Notes under the pieces: model-generated
Databases searched by the model: none
What the model was told of the DNA's origin: nothing
Seen by the model: only the letters and a program-made list of their open reading frames with translations
Position numbers and translations under genes: made by a program
Shown: positions 20,815-32,022 of the stretch, piece after piece
Layout of the letters: each line of letters starts with the position of its first letter
Position numbering within the stretch: position 1 is the first letter of the stretch
Assembly (NCBI GenBank): GCA_024516155.1
Contig: JAJJXM010000054.1
Span: forward strand, 1 to 64,000
Direction of reading: 5' to 3'
DNA: 64,000 nt
Source of the DNA: Pyronema omphalodes
Taxonomy: Eukaryota > Ascomycota > Pezizomycetes > Pezizales > Pyronemataceae

Positions 20815-23800
20815 GGGAAAATTATTGCTGATACATTGCTATTATCGGGCGCAAGTTTTACTGGAAAGTTAGAATGCAAACACCTTGTTCTCTCTTGCTC
20901 CTTGTTTTCCAATAACCGCTCCGTGAAAACAGTAGCGCTCGTTGACTGCGGCGCCACTGGTATCGCCTTTGTTGACCGCAATTTCGCCCGCCATCACAAA
21001 CTCCCTCTAACCCCCCTACCCACCGCCCGAACGGTCGAAGTTATCGACGGCCGACCCATATCCTCAAGAAAAATCACACACCTCGCCCAAGTAGAGTGTA
21101 CCATCAATGGTCACTCGGAAACCCTTCCCATGTTCGTCACCAAGTTGGGTCACTACCCGGTGGTGTTGGGCATCCCCTGGTTGAAGAAACACGACGTAAC
21201 AATAAGCTTCAGTTCCAACACTGTAAGCTTCGACTCACAATACTGCCTAAGGAACTGCACCCCGTTGCCTGTAAGCACAACCGGTGTCGAGGTCCTGGAC
21301 TCGAGGCCCCCTCCCGCTGTCCACGAGCCCGACACAAACCCCATGCCGGAGTTAGAAGACTCGGTCCCCGACCCTCCGGACGAACGCCCAATAGCGATCT
21401 CAAGTCTAACCATCTCCGACTTCAAAGAAATGGTAGAAGACGAAAGCCTGACAGTATTCTCGCTATCGTTGGACGAAATCACCGTCGCCCTACAAGACAA
21501 GCCCCCCCTCACGGATGAGGAACTGAAAGACATGATCCCCGAAGAGTACCATGACTACCTCGATTTATTCAAGGAGGTCAACGCGAAGGAACTCCCCCCA
21601 CACCGACCCTACGACCACAGGATCCCACTGAAAGAGGGATTCGTCCCCCCCTTTGGCCCATTATACTCGCTGTCACGCAACGAGTTGCAGACGCTGAAAG
21701 CGTGGCTCGATGAGAATTTGGAGAAAGGATTTATACGACGCTCCCAATCATCAGCCGCCTTGCCGTTATTATTCGTGAAAAAATCAGACGGATCCCTACG
21801 CCTATGCGTCGATTACCGAAGACTGAATGAAGGTACCGAGAAGAACCGGTACGCGCTGCCATTGATACAGGAAACGATGATGAATCTTTCCAAAGCTCAA
21901 TACTTTACGACCCTGGATGTCCGCAGCGCTTATAACCTTATCAGAATGGCAGAAGGCGAAGAATGGAAGACGGCCTTCCGGACAAGGTACGGCCTTTTCG
22001 AGTCGAAAGTGATGCCCTTTGGGCTCACCAACGCGCCTGCCGATTTCCAGGCATTTATAAATGAGGTCCTGAGACCATACCTGGACCAGTTTTGTACGGC
22101 ATACCTGGACGATATCCTGGTGTTTTCTGAAACAAAGCCCGATCACACCGCACACGTCCGAAAGATCTTGGAATGACTCAAACAAGAAAAACTGCACTTG
22201 AAGCCAGAGAAGTGTAAGTTTGCTAAGGCAGAAGTACAGTACCTGGGCTACAACTTTGGCCGCGATGGCGCGCGCATGATGGATTCCAAAGTAGCCACAG
22301 TCAGAGATTGGAAGGAACCAACCAATTTGAAACAGGTCCAAGAGTTCCTGGGTTTCGCGAACTTCTACCGACGATTTATCAAGGACTACTCAAAAGTGGT
22401 CTCCCCTCTAACGGCTCCGACCAAAAAGAAAGATGGTAAAGCAATCCCCTTTACCTGGGGTAAAGATCAGCAAAGCGCCTTCCACCGACTGAAGGACGCA
22501 TTTACATCAGCACCGATTCTCAAGCACTTCGACTACGAGAAACCGATGGTAGTAGAAACAGACGCATCTGACTATGTGTCTGCTGGAGTTTTATCACAAT
22601 ACGACGACGATAACGTGTTACATCCCGTCGCGTTTTATTCCAAAAAGCATTCCCCGGCAGAATGCAACTATGAGATCTATGACAAAGAACTACTGGCAAT
22701 AGTTCGTTGTTTCGAGGAATGGCGTCCCCACTTGGAGGGCTCCGCCTTCCCTATAAAAGTATTGACAGACCACAAGAATCTCGAATACTTTATGACAACA
22801 AAGCTACTAAACAGAAGACAAGCACGCTGGTCCGAATTCCTGTCTCGGTTCAACTTTGTGATCACCTATCGACCGGGAACGTTGGGAGGAAAACCGGACG
22901 CCCTGACAAGACGAGCCGCCGACCTCCCGGGAGAGGGAGACGAACGCATACTAGCGAATCAGCAAGCTGTTCTAAAGCCACAAAACTTCCAATTGTGCAT
23001 GACCCCGCCCATGAAACTTGCACCCTCCGAAGTGCACCTCCTGTTTAAGGAGGGCTACAAGACAGATTCATTCCCAAACCGAGTGTTGGGAATGCTGGAA
23101 GACGGTACACAAATCTGTAAGGACATATCACTCGCCGATTGCTCCGTGTTGGAAAACAGATTGTACTACCGAGACTGCCTCTATGTCCCCGCGCTGGACA
23201 AACTACGATTGAAACTACTACAAGATCACCACGACCCCCCCACCATGGGACACCCGGGCCGCGCAAAGACTTTCGAACTCCTCGCCAGGAATTATTACTG
23301 GCCCTCGATGAGAAAAGATGTGGACCAATTCGTCCGAAATTGCCACACTTGTAAAAGAACAAAAGCTACCCGCCACGCACCCTATGGAACCTTGAAACCC
23401 CTAACGGTCCCGCACCACCCGTGGCAGAATATATCTGTGGACTTTGTTACTGGACTACCGACATCAGAAGGCTTCGACGCAATATGTGCGATCGTTTGCC
23501 GACTCACGAAACAGTGGCACTTAGTGCCCTGTCACTCCACGATAGACGCAGAAGGCTTCGCGCAACTCTTCCTGGAAAACGTATTCAAACTACACGGTCT
23601 GCCAGACACAGTAGTGTTTCACCGCGGCCCGCAATTTGTGGCCCACTGCTGGAAACACCTGGCAAATTGCATGGGTATCGAGATTGCCACGAGCACGGCC
23701 TTCCACCCCCAGACCGATGGCCAAACAGAAAGAATCAATGCGGTTACGGAGCAATATCTCCGCGCGTACGTCTGTTATCTACAAGACGACTGGAAGAAAT

Positions 23801-24504
23801 TTTTACCACTGGCAGAATTTGCTGCAAATAACCAAGTATCGGATACAATGTCGCTGTCCCCGTTCTACGCCGTATACGGCCGACACCCCAAATGCTCCTT
23901 CGAATTGGAAATCAGGACAGACAATCCTGAAGAAGTGAAAGCGAACGAGGTAGCGGAAAGGATGTCGCACATCCATGACGTCTGACGTTCTGAAATGAAA
24001 TACGCCCAAGCCCGCCACATAGAAGCCGGCGACAATTCCCGACTCCCCGCGCCGGTCTTCAAACCAGGAGACCTGGTATGGCTGGACGCCCGCAACCTCA
24101 GAACCCGCCGCCCCTCAAAGAAACTAGAAAACAAACACCTAGGCCCCTTCACCGTGGTACGGCCCATTGAATCCCACGCCTATGAGCTGGACATACCGGA
24201 GACAATGAAACACCATAGGACCTTCCCCGTGTCCCTACTAAACCCAGCCCCTTCCGACCCCCTCCCTGGCCAGATTATCCCACCGCCCCAACCGGTAGTA
24301 GTAGACGGCGAAGAAGAATGGTTCGTGGATGAAATTCTGGATAGCCGTTGGTCAAGAGGAAACCTGCAGTACCTCGTCAAGTGGACCGGCCATGACTCTC
24401 CAACCTGGGAACCGGAAACGAACCTATCCGAAACTGAGGCCGCTGAGAAATTCCACCAGTTATACCCAGACAAACCTTCTCCTCTCGTAGGAACTCGAGC
24501 CTAA
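20776..24504 (+). pseudogene. Pol of A2 with two nonsense codons and a mutated integrase site
   Basis: One continuous -1-frame Pol with the same domain order as A1, and with the 7-C version of the tract that is frameshifted in A1. Two stops interrupt it: TGA at 22174-22176 (CGA in A1), soon after the RT YLDD box, and TGA at 23983-23985 (TTA in A1), between the integrase core and the chromodomain. The integrase also reads HRGPQF where A1 reads DRGPQF, so the second catalytic Asp is replaced by His. The copy cannot encode a working integrase even if the stops were read through. Confidence 0.93.
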
Positions 24505-24515
24505 CGGGGGGGTAC

Positions 24516-25025
24516 TGTCACGGCACACGGCTGACGAGCCGTTGTGTTGTTGCGTCATCATTGTGTTGTCGTTGTTGTCTTGCCCTGTTGTGTTGTGTTG
24601 TCGTTGTGTTGTTGTGTGTGCCGTGCCGTTGTGGTTGATAGACTGACTGATGATGGATGACGTAGCATGAGCTGGAGAGCTGTGTCGTCGCAGGTGAAAT
24701 GATGGAGAACGGAAGCTGTCATGTAGCCATGTTGGATGACGGCCCAGCAAGAGTGCTGGCCGCCCCTTTGTACATAAGGAGGCTCGCCTCCCCGTTGTTG
24801 AGTTCTCCATCGCACGTCTTGTGTCTTTCCCTTGTCCTTGATAAAGACTTCTCCTTCCAGTCCCACGTCATTCTTGTCCTTGTCCCTGTCCCTGTTTCGT
24901 GTGCCGTCCGTCTGCCGTGCACTTCGGTCCTTGTCCTTCCGTTCCCCATCCCGGAACCCGCCTAGTCCCCCCTTGCCGGTAGTGTTCAGTGTGTTCTTCG
25001 AACGTCCGTTCCTAGTTCCCTGACA
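24516..25025 (+). repeat. 3' LTR of A2
   Basis: 510 bp, preceded by the polypurine tract ACGGGGGGGTAC and followed by TSD TATTC. It differs from the 5' LTR at about eight scattered positions (for example GCCCTG/GCCGTG, GCCATG/GCGATG). Confidence 0.95.
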
Positions 25026-25432
25026 TATTCAGCCCAACAGTTTTACTCACGGTTAGTCAAGGAGGGTTGTGGGGTTGCGACGGACAACTGTGCAGGCGAG
25101 AGTATGGGAAATGATCTGGGTCGTGATTCGGGTGGTTCTGATTGAGTTGACACGGTTGTGGAGCTGCGACCGAGAATTGTGCCAGAGAGTGTATGGTTAT
25201 GTCTCCCGCAACCGAGGATCTTGGGCAAGATCCCTAGCGGGGAAAACTTTCCGACCCGTGCTTATGCCCCGCGTTCTAAAGTAAGTTCACCTCTGTGTTT
25301 GGATAACTCATCTGATCTGGACTTTCGTGTTTGGCAAATTTGTCCGTTAGATCGCAGAGTCCGTTTCCGACCGTAAACAGATCGTCTCTTGTAAGGAAGA
25401 ACCCTGCATTCTGCTATCCAGACGCACCCTTA

Positions 25433-26480
25433 GTCATGCATTTTTTGTGCAGGAGTGACGGGCATTGTAGACCGGTCAGGCATTTAGAAACACGATGCGC
25501 CAAGAGACGGGCATTGTAGACCTTTGCTCACTCTTAACCAATATAGTTGTTGTTTTTGCTGGATATTCCATGTAGCCGATTTCAAGGCGTGCAATGCATC
25601 AGGATTATCTAAGCAAAACACAATATGCTGTAGTGAAAAAAAAAAACCGCCCATTGCGAGTGACCGGAAGTGAGGCTAGTCGTGGTTTCTCACGGTCAGC
25701 CACGGTCCGTCTCGTCCATGGTGCCAGTCTAGCAAATCAGCAATGTCGCTGCGTCGTTCTTGCAACAGTTTATCCTGGTCCATGGGCACTTTTCATCTAT
25801 TGCACTGCTGTGTTGCAAAAAATGAAACATGAAAAGTGAAAAAAATTGTTTTGTCCATCCATGTACAGATGCGTGGCCGTAGGCTCGTAGATGCGTCACT
25901 ATTTTCCTTTTTGTACCAACGGCAGTTCAGTACACATGTAACGTCACTTTATACATATGTGTCACGCTTCACTCCAGCCATGGAAACCCTAACCCAGTAT
26001 TACAAATTCCGTAAATGGTAATCGCTATTGCTTCTGCTGTGTTGGATATTTTTATAATTTTCGCGCCCTACAATTTGATTCGTCTAAGCTTGATCATCTA
26101 TGAATATACACAGCGCATTTTTGCTCCTGCTTGATGGTGGTTGGGTTGAAAGCCCTGCAGAAGAATACTGATTCCTTAATCCTGCAACGCTCACAACGCC
26201 TCAATTTCGACCACCCCCCTAGCTATCGCCACAACCACGCGGAAATCTACTGATTTTCGTGTGGCATCGCATTTAGCTATATCGATTTCCTTTACTGAAG
26301 CAATTTCAGACCAGGTCAGCTCTTTTTCGTTGTGTGAACGACGGGAAAGAGAATTCAAACCCCTGAAGCGGCCCCCAGCAAAGGACCTCATCAACCCCCC
26401 CCACCGACAACCACCATTTCCATCGAGATCGCACCGCCTCTCATCTCTCCTCATAGTTAACAACCAATCCCGAGAGGCCG
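25433..26480. other. No gene seen; dispersed repeat and probable LINE 5' UTR
   Basis: 25795-25885 resembles 17820-17935 (CACTGCTGTGTTGCAA, CATCCATGTACAGATGCG) and has a CACTTTTCAT/ATGAAAAGTG inverted repeat. The segment from about 26150 to 26480 precedes the LINE ORF1 start and is probably its 5' UTR; the LINE 5' boundary cannot be set without another copy. Confidence 0.5.
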
Positions 26481-28281
26481 ATGGCCCCCCCAGCCTCTGC
26501 TGCGAAGAAGAAACCTGTCCCTCCGGACATACCCTCACTCCAGGCGCTCGCGCACAGCAGACACGCTAGCACAGAGCCGCACGCCCTCGATCACGTGCAA
26601 GAATTCATGCACCTCGAGACCGATGTCAGCGAATACGAAGACGCGTCCCCCACCCCCTCCCCCACCCGTCGCGTATCCACTCCTGAGCCAACCCCCCGCA
26701 ACCGAGCCCCCGCAACGATGTCTCCTAAGACCCTCCACTCTGTCCGTCTCAAGACAATCGAGGCCTTCCCCGCGCTCCCCCTCAAAAGACCTGCGCCCTC
26801 GACCACGACCGCGACCTCCGAGCCAGACCTTGTATACGACGGTGGAATTCAGGAGGCCCTCCGCGCCGCGCAAAACGAAAAACACCCTGAAACGGCAACC
26901 CTCCCCGCTTCCAGGACCGAGAGACTGCTTTCAGCAGTAGCAGTCTATGCCGACACCACCCGCCTTAACGACCAAAAGACGAACGAACGCATCAACAAAG
27001 CGTTCCAAACAATGGATCCGGACAGAGCAGCCTTGCGTGAGATCCATGACATGCTTCGTACCCTCCTCCCGAACTACAAACCGCCCACCCCCGCCGCACC
27101 CTCCCCCATCCCAACCTCCCCACCGCCGCCCAATCTGTTGCACTTATTGATTACTGGGAAGCTCGCTGCCACGCAGCCGAAGCAGCCATCGCCCAGAATA
27201 ACATCCCCGTTCCCCCCTCCCGTGAGTTTCCCCCCCCAGCTGCCCCCGAGACAGCCTGGTCAGACCCTGACGTCCCAGGAAGATTATTTGGCTCTGTCAC
27301 CCAATCCCGGAGCCAAAAACCAAACCCCTCCCCCAACCCCCCCAGAAATAAGATCCCCGCCCCACGAAAGAACCCCCCTAAACCCCGAACCCCCCGCCCC
27401 ACAAACGTGCTCATCCCATGCCCGGACCCCGAGAACCTGACGGACGATGTCAAAGTCCAGATTGGAAACATGGTTAATAGGGCCTTGCGTGATGCAGAAG
27501 CACCAGAAAACATCGCTGTCGAGACCGTGCGTAAAAATATGGCCGGCAACATAATACTAACCTTTCCCCCGAACACCACCCAGAACGAAGTCACCCAGTT
27601 CCTCCCGACCATCAGTGAAGCCGCTCAGTCGGTCCATATGACATTTCAAAGCTCTCGCGTGACCGAAAAGTGGCACAAACTGACGGTCCACAGCATCCCC
27701 CTTGATGCCTACCCCGATACGCCCGAGGGCATGACCGCCCTACAACATGAAGTTGAACGCAACACCGCAGTTCAACTAGGCCAACCCCCTCGTTACATTA
27801 CCCACCCGGAGAAGCGAGCAGGCAAGACCGCGTCCAGTGTAATGATCGCACTGAAGACTGCTGAAGACGCCCGCATGCTTAAGCGCACAAAAGTGATCGT
27901 GCGCTACGAACCACGCAAGGTCACCGACTATCACTCGGCCCGAGCAACCGATCAATGCTGCCGCTGCCTCCGCTTCGGCCACCACCACGCCATATGCCCC
28001 AACACCTCCCACTCACATGTGCCCTCTGCGCGGAACCCCACTCTACTGACCTCCATCAATGCCCTGAGTGTCCTAACCGCAAGGGAAAACCCTGCCCCCA
28101 CATTCCCCCCCGATGTGCAAACTGCAAAACAGAAGGCCACCCCGAAACCAACCATCCCGCATACCACCCCAAATGCCCCTCCCGCCTCGCCATAGTCAAG
28201 GCAACATGGAAAAGAACCCGCACTCCCCGCACAAACCCCGAAGACCAAAATGCAGACTCCGCTATGATCACCGATGCATAG
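26481..28281 (+). pseudogene. LINE ORF1, zinc-knuckle RNA-binding protein, two frameshifts
   Basis: Starts at ATG 26481 (MAPPASAAKKKPVPP). A Pro-rich N-terminal half is followed by a conserved segment (LIPCPDPENLTDD, then WHKLTVHSIPLDAYPD) and knuckles CCRCLRFGHHHAIC and CPEC...CANCKTEGHPETNH...C. The reading moves from frame 3 to frame 2 near 27125 and to frame 1 near 28005, so the ORF is broken twice relative to a contiguous protein. Its stop TAG (28279-28281) overlaps the ORF2 start. The expected role is binding the element RNA and aiding target-primed reverse transcription. Confidence 0.82.
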
Positions 28282-31200
28282 ACAGGAGAAATCGGCAGCC
28301 ACCCTCAACATCATATCCCATAACATAAACAGAGGTTGCACCGCCCTCAATAACCTCCTGAATTCCTCAGGCTCAACAGCGGACATTGTATTAATCCAAG
28401 AAGCCTCTATTAAAAACCCGCAATTCGCAATTACACACCCCGACTTCCTATTACTCCTGCCCCCATCCCCACATGGAGCAACAATCAGGACGGCGGCATA
28501 TATCACTCGGTCCAATCCTTTTCTGAACGTCACCCCCCAGTCCTGATATGTGCGTTGACCCCGACATGCAAATCCTTGAAATATACACCCCTTCAATCCC
28601 CACCTTTTACTTAATCAACATCTACAACGAATGGGATTCACGCACAAAACTATACACCATCCCACGTTCCCTCGCCCCCCTTCCCTTACCCAACCGATGC
28701 GTCATCACCGGTGATATGAACGCTCACCACCCGCTCTGGAACAGCCACCATAAACAAGTAACCCGGGCAGACGAGCTGGTGAAACTAATAGACGACCACG
28801 GATGGCAACTCGCGAACACACCGGATACACCTACATACCATTACAAGACTGGACTCGGCTCTTCCGTCTTGGACCTCACCATCTCCTCCCCAGCCATGAC
28901 GAACGAGGTTCAGGATTGGTGTATCGACGAGGAGGCAACTACGGGCTCCGACCACGAAGTGATCCGCTTCCGAGTATACTCGCAACATCCCGACGTCGAA
29001 CATACTCAAATGCAACCACGACTAAATTGGAAGCGCACCAACTGGGACGAATTCACAAGTGCCCTCCTCCACCTTACAAACCACCTATCCCCGCAGTGGC
29101 GTACGCTGCAATCTGACCCGACCCCATCCAACCTCGACGAATGGGCAGCGTCACTCCATTCCGCAATTCGACAAGCAGCCCACAAATCCACCCCAACGAT
29201 CAAACACTCCCCTTGCGCAAAACGTTGGTGGACCCAAGAGTTGCATGAGACCAAGAGAGCCATGACACAAGCTCGGAAGAGGTGGAAATGGGATACAAAC
29301 GCCATCAACCTGGAGGAATACAAAAAGCTCCGCAACTCCCACTATAGGGCGGTTAGACATGCGAAGGACAAGATGTGGAAAGAATACTTGTCACAAGCCG
29401 AAAGCGCAGATATATGGGCAGCGTTCCGGTACACAAATCCCCGACGCTCTCAGCTGACACCCCCAATCAAATCAACTATTAACGGAGTTACGACAACTCA
29501 CACTGATTTCCCCGGTAAAGTATCAGCCTTCCAGGCTCTCTTCCCCCCTCCCCCCTCCTCCCCAAACAGCCCCCCTCCCCACAATCGCCCCCCCCCTGCA
29601 TTGGAACACCTTCACGGCGAAGGAAGTGTCAACGGCAATCCTGTCATCTTCACCGAAGAAAGCCCCCGGCCCGGACGGTATCAACTTGCTGTGCCTCCGC
29701 AAGACCCTGCAGGCAATCCCCGAACAGTTAACGTCGTTGTATGCCACACTCGGTGGAGTCGGATACCAGCCAAAGTGCTGGCGAGAAGCGATAACGGTTA
29801 TAATTCCAAAACCCAACAAACCGGACTTCAGCTCCATAAAAGCGTACCGCCCAATATCATTACTTAACTGCATGGGCAAGGTACTCGAAAAACTAATGGC
29901 AACACGGCTAAGTCAAATGGCGGAAACATACGACCTCCTCCATAACGACCAAATCGGAGGCCGCCCAAGACGTTCGGCAATCGATGCCGCCATGGCGTTG
30001 ACCCACGACATAGAAAGAAATGCACAACAACGGCTCATAACGTCGGCACTCTTCCTCGACGTCAGAGGTGCTTTCGATAACGTCTCAGCCACACGACTAA
30101 CGAGCACAATGCGATCACTCGGATGCCCGAAACCGGTGGTGGCGTGGTGTGAATCGTTCCTCCATGACAGAACGATAGCATCATCTTTCGACGGTAAAAC
30201 AGATGAGCAACGCCCAACACGCACAGGAATACCTCAAGAGTCACCAGCCTCACCCATCTTGTTCCTAATATACCTCCGCCCCCTCTTTGATACCTTACAA
30301 ACCCACAACCTGACTCTATGGACGCCCAGCTACATCGATGATGTGGCACTGGTATGCCATGGTAGAACACGCGAAGCGAATGCCCGCACACTAGAAAAAG
30401 CAGCCACAATAGCATTTCAGTGGCCGAACGAAAACGCGGTAGCTTTTGACGACTCGAAATCAGAGCTACTTCACTTCCACAAAACGCAAAAAGACACCAT
30501 CACGACTCACACATGCGTGACCTTACCCTACGGCACGGTCGTCCCGCCAGGCACTTCAAACGGCAGACAAGACGTGGCTAGATGGATTGGAATCTACTTC
30601 GACCGAAAACTCTCTTTCAAACACCATGTACAAACCCGACTAACACATGCCTCCAGGGCCCTCAAAGCCCTCCGCAGCCTCGCACGACACGAAACTGTCC
30701 TGTCCCCCTCGGCGGTCCGTACCCTATACCGACCGTGTGTACAATCAAGATCCGACTTCGGAGCAGAGATCTGGTGGTTTGGCCAAAAATCACTCGCGCG
30801 AAAACTCCAACTTCAGCAAAACACCGCACTCCGCCGTATCCTTAACGCATTCTCTTCAACACCAATCCCAGCCTTACACAATGAAGCCGCACTCCCCCCC
30901 GTAACCGTCCGGCTCAACCAAAAAAGAAGAAAATATGCCTTAAGACTCCTATCCCTACCCCCCTCCCACCCCGTAGTATCCCGTTGCCCCTCCTCATTCC
31001 CCGTCCCAAAACACTTCACCCGTGCCATTCAATCCTCGGAAGAATATGACTGTGAGTGGGATTCTGGATCACCCTCACCCGCCTCATAACCACACTCTCC
31101 TCACTTAGCCGATGGGTGTCACCCAACACAAACATCGAAGATACGGCGCAACCGGACCCAACCCCGTGGCTCGAACCCACCCTCACAAGGCACCCTCCCC

Positions 31201-32022
31201 TCTCCTCCAAAGACGAAGCCGAAGCAGATCACTATAACCTGCTTCGACGTCTACGTTCATCCCCCACCTCCATCATCGCGTACACCGACGGTTCCAAACT
31301 CGGGAACTCCACAGGAGCGGGTTTCTACATCGCACACGGCTTTGACCAAAGCATCCGAGCAATCATCCCGATGGGAGAATACTGCGAGGTATTCGACGCA
31401 GAACTCAAAGCCATAGAGGAATGCATTCGAACCTGCGCAGCCCACATCCGCCGCTTACGCCTCCAATACCGTGAGATACACCTGTTCACCGACAACCAAG
31501 CTGCGGTCATCAGAGCCTCCCGCCTCACACCCGGACCCGGACAAGAAGCCGCCTTCGCCATCAACCATCTCGCCCGCACCCTCCTCCTACGAACGGGAAC
31601 CTCAATTCATATCCATTGGGTTCCCGGTCACACGAATATAACCGGCAACGAGGAAGCCGCCTTGCTCGCAAAACAGGCCACAACCACTGCCCCAACCAAC
31701 CCTCCTTCCACTTCCCTATCGTGGATCCGAAGACAAATCAAGCAATACTACATAGCGGAGTGGATCAAATGGTACGACGAGAGCCCGAAGCCAAAGACGT
31801 ATGATGCGTCACACAAACGATCACTCGACAAAGCCTACACTACGGTTCCAAGAAAGATATCGACCGCCATCCTAGGACTACGCACAGGACATGGCTTCTT
31901 TCTGGATTGTCTGGCACACCCCCCCACACCAACCTATCCATCCCGCGCTTGCCCCTGCCCACTCCATCCCCCCCCGAACCCCCAAACACCTGCTACTATC
32001 ATGCCCACTCATTACCCCCCAC
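28274..32022 (+). pseudogene. LINE ORF2: endonuclease, reverse transcriptase, RNase H (frameshifted, truncated)
   Basis: Start ATG 28274 (MHRQEKSAATLNIISHNINRG). The endonuclease shows IVLIQEAS, ITGDMNAHHPLWNS, SSVLDLTISS and GSDHEVIRF. The reverse transcriptase has KKAPGPDGI, AYRPISLLNCMGK, ALFLDVRGAFDNV, RTGIPQESPASPILF and the active site YIDD (about 30334-30345). RNase H has AYTDGSK, DAELKAIEEC, FTDNQAAV and HWVPGHTNITGNEEA. Frame changes occur near 28540, 29590 (both beside C runs) and 31060, and near the 3' end around 31900. The IPQESPASP box departs from the usual PQGSPLSP, which may lower activity. Non-functional as read. Confidence 0.88.

Larger units (their letters stand above)
18659..25025 (+). 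mobile_element. Ty3/gypsy chromovirus, family A, copy A2 (older, inactivated)
   Basis: 6367 bp, LTRs of 510 bp at 18659-19168 and 24516-25025, perfect TSD TATTC (18654-18658 and 25026-25030). I count about eight substitutions between the LTRs, so it is older than A1. Organisation is the same as A1. It is nested in a Harbinger-like MITE, so it inserted after that element. Confidence 0.96.
18256..25429. mobile_element. Harbinger-like MITE split by A2
   Basis: The left end GGGCGCGTCTGGATA and the right end TATCCAGACGCACCC form 15-bp terminal inverted repeats with one mismatch, flanked by TTA on both sides (18253-18255 and 25430-25432). TWA duplications and GGG-type termini are typical of PIF/Harbinger elements. 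After removing A2 and its target duplication about 802 bp remain, with no transposase ORF, so this would be non-autonomous. The superfamily call rests on ends and TSD only. Confidence 0.65.
26481..32022 (+). mobile_element. Non-LTR retrotransposon (Tad1/I-like LINE), 3'-truncated and decayed
   Basis: Two-ORF LINE: ORF1 with CCHC-type zinc knuckles, ORF2 with AP-type endonuclease, reverse transcriptase and RNase H. This combination is typical of fungal Tad1 and I-group elements. The 3' end, where a C-terminal CCHC and tail would lie, is cut at 32022 by the first LTR of family B. Several frameshifts lie at C runs. Confidence 0.9.

Noticed and set aside
20776..24504. Repeat-induced point mutation (RIP) as the cause of the A2 stops
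   Set aside because: One stop is C-to-T (CGA to TGA) but the other is T-to-G (TTA to TGA), and A1/A2 differences look mixed without a transition bias that I can see; a counted dinucleotide index would be needed.
29146..29335. Antisense ORFs within the LINE and gypsy genes (for example 29006-29335, 3809-4189)
   Set aside because: Shadows of well-supported sense coding regions.
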